This document shows, piece after piece, positions 47,617 to 57,300 of a stretch of DNA of 64,000 nt. The notes beneath the pieces are model-generated. The model did no database searches. It had not been told where the DNA came from and worked only from the letters and a program-made list of their open reading frames with translations. The position numbers and the translations under genes are program-made. Source of the stretch: Lineus longissimus (taxonomy: Eukaryota > Nemertea > Pilidiophora > Heteronemertea > Lineidae); NCBI RefSeq assembly GCF_910592395.1, contig NC_088321.1, forward strand, positions 8,000,001-8,064,000, in the 5' to 3' direction. Positions within the stretch are counted from its first letter, which is position 1, and each line of letters begins with the position of its first letter.

Positions 47617-48460
47617 TTTGGCTCACCTGTGAGCCTTTAGCATCACGCAGTGTCCGTCGGTCGTTGTCGTCGTCGTCGTTAGACATGGGTTGCACGTTTT
47701 GTAACTGCTCAAGCTTTTGAACTCTAACTCCGTACACATGTACCCCTAGGTGACCGCTACTCAGAGACCGAATCGAGGCCTCATATGATACAAGGTTTTG
47801 CCACCAGGGGGCCAGAGGTCAAAAATGGAAAAATTGTGTTTTCTCCCGTATCACCGGTCTGAAAAATTTGAAAAAAATATGGTAGGTACTTCTACCAATG
47901 GGACATCGAATATCCTCCGGGTTTTTGATTTTACGTACTTTTGAAGCTCACAGAGGTCAAAGTTTGTCGGCAGTAACACCGTTAGTCGGTGGTGGCACGT
48001 TTCGTAACCACTTCAGCCAGAGATCTCAAACTTGGTACAAATGTACCCCTGGGTGACCCCTACTCAGACACCAAATCTTGGCGTAATACAATTCACAGTT
48101 TGGCCAATAGGAGGCCAACACCACCTGCCTCCGATCATACCAGCCGACTGAAACATATGTTATTCTTGGCGACTTCAACATGAATTCAATAGCGGGAGGT
48201 GAACATTTCAATGCCAAACTTGAAAAATTCTTTCTCCAGGAATATAACATGAAGCAAACAGTCACTGAAGAAACAACTGATTACCACACCAAATTAGACC
48301 TTGTATTTACAAATGAACATCATGTGGATCATACAGGGGTCATTGACAATTGCTGGTCTGACCATAAAATGATATATACAGCTTTACCAATGTCAGAATC
48401 ACTGACCCCATAGCCTTCCCTTTGACACAGGTGAGCTCATGGTCCCTGGACCATTTCATT
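47617..48460 (+). mobile_element. Hairpin-family element, divergent copy, in the Mutator gene
   Basis: It starts TTTTGGCTCACCTGTGAGCC, a 7-bp-arm hairpin, followed by a GTCGTCGTCGTC tract. It ends GGTGAGCTCATGGTCC-CT-GGACCATTTCATTT. Both terminal hairpins keep pairing although their sequences differ from the 1.1 kb copies. It contains one CCACCAGGGGGC (47801-47812). Its centre is replaced by a LINE endonuclease fragment at about 48143-48412. Confidence 0.85.
48143..48412 (+). pseudogene. LINE endonuclease fragment
   Basis: Encodes YVILGDFNMNSIAGG and, after a TEETTDYHTKLDLVFTN segment, CWSDHKMIYTAL. GDFN and the final SDH are catalytic motifs of APE-type LINE endonucleases. The frame is open for 77 codons, but nothing before or after belongs to a LINE, so it is an isolated piece inside the hairpin-family element. 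Confidence 0.8.
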
Positions 48461-50021
48461 TAGACATGTTTTGATCAACTTCATCTCCAGTATGCTTCTC
48501 ACTAGAAGCTGGTCAGCATCACTCATGTTGAGGTCCTTGGCTGACAACTCCAAGTTGCCTAGTTTGCATGCACTCCAACAAGAACCTTGGCCATCGCATA
48601 CGGTTGTTTAGATTGAACACTGGCTGCAGTCACCGTCGGAACAAGCGATCAGATTGTCCACTATTGTGGCTAAGTTTTCACCAATTTGGTCAGTGTCCCC
48701 ATGATACTTTTTAAACAGGGTATCGAAAATTGTGGATGCACGGATTGCAATGTCACTGGAGAGACATTTCTTCGCCTCTGCTGCATCAGGTGCCTTCATA
48801 CCAGCAAACATTTCCTTTGAAAATTGGGCTCTCATGCCTTTTCGAAATTGGGCTTGACCCAAATGATATGTATCCGACATCCTTTCTACTTTTAAGGCCT
48901 TCCCAAGAAAGGTGCTGAAAGCATCCTCCATGCCGGCACTACATCTACCGTCGCCGTCGGTTTTACAGCAATGAACAAGTAAGTGATTAGCTGCCAACTC
49001 TAAGCCAACCATATTTCCAATGTCATATTCCCTGAGAACTTGATAATCTGGAAGATTCGCCTTGCATCCATCATGTGCTTCATCTGTGCCACACTTTGGT
49101 TGGAACCCTCTTCCTAAAAGCCTACTGCAATGATTTTGTGGGACGGTGTCTCATTTCACGAACTAATCCCACTGCTTGAGTTGCGGTTTGACCGGGCCTA
49201 CTTCGTCTGGCAATAGTAACACTATTGTAGACTGTATCCATTTTGAACACTGACTCCTGATTGATCACATCTCATTCTTTTCACCTCTTTTAGATAATCC
49301 TGTTGTCTCTTCAAGTCATCCTTATTCAGTTCAACAGTTTCCATCCCAACCCTGTTGACAGTGTTTTGTAAACTTGATTTCGACATTGGTGGAACATTTG
49401 CTATTGACAGTAATGTCCTAGTCTTTGATTGGCTACCAATTTCCTGAGAAGCCAGTGCCAATGCAACATTTATTTCACCCTGCTTTGCACCATGGCCTTG
49501 CTTCTCTATTTCATTATAGAGTTTAGAATAATGCTTCCCACAAGCAAAATTACAATTTGCACACCTCAGTGTTCAGCGAGCACTAGCACCCTTCTTGATG
49601 TCATGTTCTATCTAAAACTTTGGAATGTCACAGTGACCAATAAAGTTAAAATGGAGTTCTGCACACCCATTCAGCATTTCAAGAATTTTAAATTTGCTGG
49701 CAATGAAGTTAATATCCTCAGTTAGTTTTACATCCGTATTGTCCTTTGCAGCATCCTGTCCCCTCCGGCGAAGTATCTTCAGTGGGCTGACCGTGTTCTC
49801 GACCGTCGGTGCATAGATTATCCCATCCGATCGCTCCCGCACAACATTGTTGTAATCCTCATGACTGAAACGAGACCAGCTACCATCGATTTTCTCTGGA
49901 GGCATTGTCCTGCTGTAGGGCGAGTGGTAAGAGTGACCAACTTGAAATCCACGACTTGGCTTTTTGCTGAGCTTAGGCATCTTGAGTTGAAGTTTACTCT
50001 GTGGAGTCCACATGTAAAGTG

Positions 50022-50041
50022 GCCCCCCCCCCCCCCCCCCC
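50022..50041. repeat. Poly-C tract, about 19-20 bases
   Basis: A long C run on the plus strand just upstream of the Mutator-like coding start. Such a run is prone to length errors in assembly. Confidence 0.9.
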
Positions 50042-50485
50042 GAGCATACCTAGTTGAAGCTTGAGGATATTGGGATGGTTCATCATTGTGCTTCTTTGTA
50101 CTGATGAGTTGCTGAGATAAACAAATATTTTAGCCATAACAAAAGTCTTATCCAAATGAAAAACAAACATGTGGTACACATGTGTCCTTTGGTCTTTCAA
50201 GTTTAGAATGCGAGTAAATACGGTTTCTCAGGGTCAAAGGGGTGCACTTTGAATTGGCCACACATGCTCTTTGCTGGCCATGTGAAGTTCAAACTTGATA
50301 GGTAGGCAAGTGTGAATCTGAAGTAATCTGGAAATGTGACTTTTTGAAAATTCAGACTCAGTGTTCTTGAGACAATTTCTATAATCCGTTGTCATGGTAA
50401 CTGCCCAAACTTAGAAACCTGGCCCTGGGACATCCAACATTGACCATATGAACTCAAAAACTCTTTCTTTCTTATAATAAATAAT

Positions 50486-50817
50486 TATGAGACTTATATA
50501 GCACTAAATCCAACTGGTTTCAGTCGCTCAAAGTGCTTCACATTACCCCTAGCTATTGGCCTGTACATTCTTAGTTCAAGCTCTACTCTCTGGGAGTATT
50601 ACAGGTCCGAGCTACAGCTATACAGCGCTCAGGACTAACATTCATAGCGTGCCAACTCTGCCAGCTAGGTACACATTTACTCCTGGGTGGAGAGAAGCAA
50701 GTAGGGTTAAGTGCCTTGCTTAAAGACACAAAGACGAAACAGCAGTGACCCTTCTGAGAATCGACCAACGACCTCCTTATTATGAGACCGGTGCTCTAAC
50801 CACTACGCCACTGATCT
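50486..50817 (-). mobile_element. tRNA-derived SINE
   Basis: On the minus strand, TGGCGTAGTGGTTAGAG (50794-50810) is an A-box region and GGTCGATTCTC (50756-50766) a B-box; between them the tRNA-like arm is the usual length. The body extends to about 50486 and ends in CTCAAAGTGCTTCAC-like sequence common to invertebrate and fish repeats. The 61-codon ORF at 50583-50768 lies within it and is not a gene. Confidence 0.8.
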
Positions 50818-50959
50818 TCCCTATAATGATGTATATATCCTTTATTTCAAACTAACAGTGCTTGGTAGGATTTAATAATTTTTAACAGAAATATTACATG
50901 TTCGGTATTTAAGAATTTGCCACGCCCACATCACTTCAACATAGAATTTGAGGCCGGAC

Positions 50960-52009
50960 ATAGCAAGAAGATGAACTCGAATAAAAATTTTACAATTCAA
51001 TATAATTCAAAAATTCCTTTTGCACAGTAATGTGGACATCTAGGGGAATCTGAAAACAGCAGAACATTTGACCTGGGGCCAACATTGGTTCTCTAGTACT
51101 ATTGGAAACATGGCAGCATTCTTGCGGGAGACTTAAATGTAGACAGATTTTGTCTTATTTTCTCGACCCTTCACATTGTTTACACTTCTTTTGTATGTTT
51201 TTGAATCAGTTTTAAATGAATTATCATACATTTTAACCCTTAGCAGAGTTGCATTACTCATTCCTTGCTATTGAACAGAAATCCAAAAATCGAGACTGAT
51301 ATGTACTGTGTTGTAGGCCTATCCATAGTGTTGTATGTGATATACTTCATGCCTATGAACTGTACTATCAGTTGATGTAGGGCCTTACATGCAGTCAGAA
51401 TTAGTCATTTCATTTCAGACTTTTCTACTGGTTGCAGTATCCTGCAAGACCTGGGTCCTGTCAGTTCACTTTGCAATCTCTGATTGAGGCACTGATGCAT
51501 CAGATCACTCTTCAAGGACAAGGCTGTACCGGCACGATATATCCTCATCGGAGAATGTGACCAATTTAACATCTATTATCTGTTGAGGTGGATTCATAAC
51601 AAAGCATTTGACCATTTTCTCTCTCTTTTTAATGAATCGACATATTTGTCGGATTTCAACGCATTTACAGAGTATAAGTGCAGACCCTTGTGGCATTGGG
51701 CACCAGAGCCAATGATGACATGTGCCAGTATATTGTTATTTCTGATTACATGTATAGTCCTTGTATAAAACAAACAGTGCTCAATAGTATTAAGTCATAT
51801 TTGACAAAATTATTAGCTCTTGAGTTTGGTTTAGCTTCAGAATTAAAAGGTGGGCGTGGCACATTCAGATATAGCTTTGAGTAGATGAACTCCTCAAATT
51901 TCTTTAGAGGTCAATATTATTTAAAACTTTCTTTTGCAGACTGTTGTGAACATCTAGGGGAATCGGGAAATGGCAGAAATTCTGACTTGGGGTCAAAACT
52001 GGCTCTCTA
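50960..52009. repeat. Direct duplication of about 140 bp, with intervening DNA
   Basis: Sequence at about 50965-51100 recurs at about 51885-52009: shared blocks are AGATGAACTC, CTTTTGCA, ACATCTAGGGGAATC and TTGG.TCTCTA. Near the outer sides, TTTGCCACGCCCACA (about 50916) and GGTGGGCGTGGCACA (about 51850) are inverted to each other. The pattern suggests an undescribed repeat abutting the Kolobok tail copy that follows at 52010. No coding content was recognised in between. Confidence 0.5.
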
Positions 52010-52480
52010 CTAGGGCAGAGACATGTATTCATCCACAGGCGGAAGTGTGGCACTGGCACATAGTCCGTACTGAACTGTGAAGCTGTGGTAAATACATGAC
52101 TGTGATGGGTGAAAGTGGATTTATTCTTCAATCTTTAGTGGATTCTTAATCTACAGAGCCAGGCCATAACAGGGATATAATTTTTGATAATTAATTTAAG
52201 GAAATATTGTGTCAGTGGCCAGTTTAGAACTTGTATTCTAATAGGCCCAGTCCGCAAGTGACGATTTGATGGCAATCCTGTACACAAATCAATTTTTCTC
52301 AGGCAATCTGTATTGGAATGTTTTGAATTTTTACTATTATTTTGATAAAAGCCTCTTCATAACACATATAAAATTTGGTGGGAATTAAAGCACCCTTGGT
52401 GTACTTTTTTCACCAACCTATGTTCATTAAAATGTACACAGAATGTACACGCTGGCTAATAGAGGTATCTGGACTGCAAT
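52010..52480 (+). repeat. Kolobok-like element 3' tail, copy 3 of 3
   Basis: Diverged copy of the tail seen at 1405-1885 and 46104-46565. Shared landmarks are GGGCAGAGACATGTATTCATCC, AATACATGACTG, GATTCTTAATCTACAGAG and the terminal AATAGAGGTATCTGG. It is the oldest-looking of the three. Confidence 0.75.
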
Positions 52481-53166
52481 TTTTTTTTTGCGTCTCAGTT
52501 GTTGAATTGATTCATAAATACAGTAGTTGTCAGGTTCATAATAATGTTCAGTTATGGATAATTTGATTCTTTTCTGGTATTTTGATTGTGTACAACTCAA
52601 AATTTAGCAAGGGGGGATTTGCTGTGTATTCACTCTTTGTAATTCGCGCCTTACGTTGGTGGCGACGTCTGTGTTAAGTTGAATAAACCTCGTTGTAGTT
52701 TCGGTATTGAGAATGGAACATTGTCTTTGTGTTCTTCCTTCTAATGATGCTATTTAGGACCCACATATATAGTAAACCGAGTCTCTGTTGAACTTTGATC
52801 TAAAGGCCTCCATACACTGCATGACAAAAGTCATTTTGTGGCTTGTTTCCCAAAAAAATTTTGCAATGTGTATACGATTGGAACTTTTGTTACGAAGTAT
52901 CCATATGTCCCGCCTTGTTGAAAGTTGTATAACGTTAACCACAAAAGTCAATAGGTGTGTAGATGATTACAACTATTGTGAACGCGTTTCAGGTGGCCGC
53001 TCCCACTTCAAACTCTTGAGTCATCTTTTACAAAAGTCATTCAGTGTGTATTCACTCGGTGACCTTTGTGGGCATGTTTACCCCTGTAGAAAGCCTGTGG
53101 AAACTTGTGGACAGCTGAATTGAACTTGTTCAATTTTTGGAGACCTGTTGCTCATTGGACAGGAAG

Positions 53167-53388
53167 ATGGCTACGTGGGATTTAGAAAAAACATCAAGAT
53201 TTTGTGAACTTTGGGGGGCGCAAGAATGTCTTTTCAACGTCAAGTCCCCTCTGTACCACGATAGGAACGAAAAGAGGAAAAAGATAGCCGAAATCGCTAC
53301 TGAATTGGACGTCACCAATAAGGTTCACATTGGTAATGTTGGTAAATATGCCCCGACCAATTTCAATACACGTTTACCCAAGAAATAA
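53167..53388 (+). pseudogene. MADF-domain protein, N-terminal piece
   Basis: MATWDLEKTSRFCELW, then CLFNVKSPLYHDRNEKRK and IAEIATELD match the first two helices of a MADF (Myb/SANT-like) DNA-binding domain. After that the frame enters unrelated sequence and stops, so the domain is cut short, either at an intron (GAC/GTCACC is a weak donor) or by the deletion. I chose the ATG at 53167 rather than 53137 because the domain begins there. Confidence 0.7.
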
Positions 53389-53654
53389 ATGAACAAAATT
53401 TTACTATCCAGTTTAATATTATTTGCTTGGAAGACAATACAAGAAAATTGGATGTAAACCCTGTGATTTTAACGTAATTCATCCACTACTTATGAATCCA
53501 TGTTGGTCGTTTAAATTAGAATGAGGACAGAGCAAATCGCACGTGGAGCCATTTCCCTTTGCCTGGTACACAGGCTACAGGCAAAGATTCTGTGGCAAAG
53601 TGTGAAATGTCATTCATGTTGATTACCGTATACTTGAGTGCTTGTACTGTTCTA

Positions 53655-53783
53655 ATACCCGCCGTTGTTTATGTTAACAGCAGATGACGCAATCAAGAAA
53701 ATCGCATTCGTCTGGTTCGTCTTCACCGAATGATGATAAATGAGAGACAGACATACCGATGCGACCAGTTCGGTGTCTGCCAT
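53655..53783 (-). pseudogene. Harbinger transposase N-terminal remnant
   Basis: The minus ORF from the ATG at 53783 begins MADTELVASVCLSLIY and ends at 53655 without any DDE motif. Its position and opposite orientation to the MADF gene are as expected for the transposase gene of a Harbinger element. The peptide is too short for a firm assignment on its own. Confidence 0.4.
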
Positions 53784-54166
53784 GGTTATGAAGTGTGACG
53801 TCGGTGTAGAAGAGTTTTGGTCATTGTTGACGTGGAATGTCATGAATGTGTAGTGACCAGTCAACAACTGTGGAAAGTCACAAAAATATTTGTGGCAAAT
53901 GGTGATTTCTGTGGCCTGTCGGATCATTTTGTAGCAAATGTGTGCTACATTATTGACTATTGTCGAGTGTCACCTGGAAACATATGTTGCAGGTGCGTTT
54001 TGGATGTCTATCAGTGTGTTGAGAAATTTCGACTTCTGTGAAATGTCACCAGAATGTCTTTTGTCGAAGGTGACTTTGTAGCAGCTGATTTCTACTTTTG
54101 TCATGTAGTGTATGAAGGCCTTTAGACCGTATTTGCGTCGTTAAGCGATTCTGAGACTATAAACGT

Positions 54167-54312
54167 GTCTCTATTGAACATTGAACTCCAAGCAATCAGT
54201 AATTGTGGTCATTGTGCTCTGTGATGTGTCGTTATTTGTCACATCTTAAAACCAATTTCGCAAAAGTCTCTATTGAACATTGAACTTCAAGCGATCAGTA
54301 ATTGTGGTCATG
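54167..54312. repeat. Two direct copies of a 47-bp unit
   Basis: GTCTCTATTGAACATTGAAC with the following bases to AATTGTGGTCAT occurs at about 54167-54213 and again at 54266-54312. A shorter related copy (GTCTCTGTTGAACTTTGATC) ends at 52800, directly against the left Harbinger-like terminus. Confidence 0.7.
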
Positions 54313-57300
54313 TCTACCGAATCAGGATCTTTCGATTTACCACTAAATGATATTGTGATGTGACGATCATCTTTATTGTACCTAAATCATTGCTCTCCGT
54401 TTTCTGTTGAGATACCATTTTTGCAGTTCCATATAGTGTTCAACTCATTGCCCTTTCAAAAATTTTGCTACAATTGAACTCAAAGTACTGAACTGTGGAC
54501 TTCACTGACACAAACGATCATCGACTGTCCAAAGGAAACAGCAGCCACTTTGTTGTATATGAGATGCTTCTTGACCGCCGACTTGGCTGATAGTTATAAC
54601 GACATCATTGGAGACTAAATCTTATTCCTGAGCATAATCGGCGTTCATCATAGAGACAAGGGAGCCGCTATCAAATAGAATAGTAACAGTTTTGGAAGTT
54701 TCCATTACGTACACGGCATAGGTTTGAATTGAATAGCGGTCAAAAAGAGCCCCCTGCAAGAGATGATGATGGCTATAAGCACAAGACCAAAAGAACAATC
54801 AGCTGAGTTCTGTCAAGAATTCGAAATATCATGACATATTTGAGATGACGTAACTTGACCACTAGCCGTGATTGTCACATTCACTGAGTATTTTGCATAA
54901 ATAGGCTCTACACGACGAATGTCTGCTCCCGCCACACGATGAATCATGATCTCACTTTTCATCCAGCCAGAGCATAAGAGTGTCATAGGTTTACTTGAAT
55001 CGATGCACATTGTTATTTCATCAGAACCATTTGTAACTGATCGATCCAACTGGCATGGCCTTCGCTATCAATTTGGTCGAAATCAAGAACCATGAATTAC
55101 TATCTTCGAACTTGAACACACTTTGAAAGGCCACTTTAAACCTACCTCCACAGCTTCAGTCACCGCCGAAATGGGGGACGATCCCCAAAAAGTATTAATG
55201 CGAGACAATGTTGATTTAGTACGAGCAGCTGTCCTTTCTTTCCCAGTTAAGTCATGTTCAACAAATTCGAACAATGATCCAGACACTATAAAAACGTTCG
55301 AACCGTATCCTGTCGAAACGGTCAATTTAGTTTTTATTGTTCGTTCATTAAGACGTACTTAGTGACGAGGTTGATTGACGTTTTGACTGACTTGTACCAA
55401 CGTCTCTTGTTTGTTCCCTACGGGTTCGTCTTGAGCTGAGCCGTATTTCTAATGACGTTCGTCTCCTATGGAGACAGCGACCACGGTGTCCCAGCAAATC
55501 GATGGGCTGTACTCATGAAACGATGGTTTAGTTTGGATCATGTGTATTAATGAAATGCATTGAGCACCAAATTAAAATTCGTTCGTTTTAAGGTTTGCTC
55601 ACTAATGTGAACATCAGATAATCTAGATCTGCTGACGCAAAATTGGATATATGAACATTCTTTCCTAGAATATAATACTGTCTAACGACTGACTATTTCG
55701 AGATAATAATACGTTAAAAAATGTGTCAAACATAATATTACACGGATTACCTGTCCCACTTACACGTTTTTAAGCTCGGCACGTACCTGAATTAAACCAA
55801 TCAGCTCACGGTTTCATTTTGAAGTCAATGCCTGGTTTCACCATACCAGTTGAATGGTATCATTTAACATTTGAAATATAATACTTATAGTTCTTCTTAA
55901 CTACAGAATTTGGTGTGTTGAAAATATTTCAGTCTAAGTTGCTTACTTATGTGGTTTGGGGGGCTTAGATTAACCCGTCGTGGTCAAAAAGCTGATTCGC
56001 GGGTTGAAAAATAATAAATAATGGCTTGACGTTCATTTCGAGTGCGAAATCTTTATCAGTGTTGTGTGCCATAGCTTTTCGACATAACGACGAGAATGGT
56101 ACTTCATCTTTAGCGATTTTCCTTTAGAGATCAACTGCCATATATTATTCCGAACATAACTCTTGAGCCTAATACTTGCAGGGCAGAAAAACCTCACTCA
56201 GGCCATATAAATCATAGAATATTTGACAGGCCATGACCATGATAATTTCAGGGTTTGGGGTCTGACGTTTTTTGGGTCGTTTTGTTTTTAATTCAACTGT
56301 CCCGTCACATTTCCGGGCTTGGTGGGTTGACCTCTTGATTACCGCCGACCACAATACAATGTAGTCGTTTGCTAATCGACAAACCATTATACCACCGACA
56401 GCGAATTCGGTCACTATGGTATGAATCCTTATACATGTTATAAGGTCGGCATAGGCTGTTATTGTTAAAGAGATCCGGTCGTGAGGCTAGCTGAATGTAG
56501 TAAAAAGGACTAAATTGGTGGTTACCTCTGAAATGTCTTATGCAGTCCATTGACCGGTGTCAGTAATGTAATGCAACGTTTGGCAATGTTACCGAGATGC
56601 CCAGCCAAATTAATCAACTATCTGAGGGGAACTCGAAACTGCTAACATTTATCTGGATTTTTCCCGCCATAGGTTCTAACCGAGCCATTCAAAAACTCTC
56701 CATTTTCATAAGCGTTTCTTGAAGGTTTCCTTTATGCGATAGGGCATGTTGCCGAGTGATCTCTGACTTGACCGGCAATGTGCAGATGGCGCCACTGTTT
56801 AATTTGTGTGCTAAGCCAGGAAGTGCTGTGTTGCATTACGTCATTGCATGTCAACAGGGCAATTTTGATCGAGTTGTCTGTTTTGTAAATATGAGCTATG
56901 CAAATATGAGCATGTGTTTGGAGTTCAGGAGACTCTTTCAAGGGTCCGGAATGATAGACAGGCGTAAATGAAGGACAAACACAAAACCAATCAATCAAAA
57001 TTGATGAGTGATCACCGGTTATTGCAGGAGTGTGAATTTGCATCAACACCGATCGACAAGCCTTTTCAATCCCCTCTACAAAACATATGATTTATGGGGG
57101 GTTTCACCTAAGACCTATTTATTACAACTTTTTACAATTGAAGCGAAAATCGAAAACTTTCCTTAAAAACGGCCCGGTATTGAGAGCTTTTGACGGAATA
57201 ATAGTCAACATTTCAATTGGGACCCCAAAACCGCGTCGGGGAAATTATCAGATTCAAGGCACATCAGAAGTTTGGCAGAAACAGCTTCAATACATAATTC

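Larger units (their letters stand above)
47146..49980 (-). pseudogene. Mutator-like transposase, split by an insertion
   Basis: Starting at a Met at about 49980 (MPKLSKKPSRGFQVG), the product continues through RFSHEDYNNVV, then frame-shifted pieces near 49220-49610 (NVPPMSKSSLQNTVNRVG), the segment KTDGDGRCSAGMEDAF (candidate catalytic Asp) with SDTYHLGQAQFRK, and the conserved tail TNTQACESANRQLN, VPKNVTHLKNYRSRVHA and a charged C-terminus at 47146-47340. This matches the metazoan Mutator-like transposase domain family as I remember it. Stops and frameshifts occur around 49000-49600 and near 47340. A hairpin-family element (47617-48460) separates the last block from the rest; without it about 1.99 kb remains. 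Confidence 0.75.
52799..54126. mobile_element. PIF/Harbinger-like deletion derivative, 1.33 kb
   Basis: Terminal inverted repeats: the left one, 52799-52832, starts TCTAAAGGCCTCCATACA; the right one, 54094-54126, ends TATGAAGGCCTTTAGA. The two agree at most positions. Inside are the 5' ends of two convergent ORFs: a MADF/Myb-like domain on plus (from 53167) and a short transposase-like N-terminus on minus (from 53783). PIF/Harbinger elements typically carry exactly these two genes. The middles of both are missing, so this is an internally deleted copy. Confidence 0.75.
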
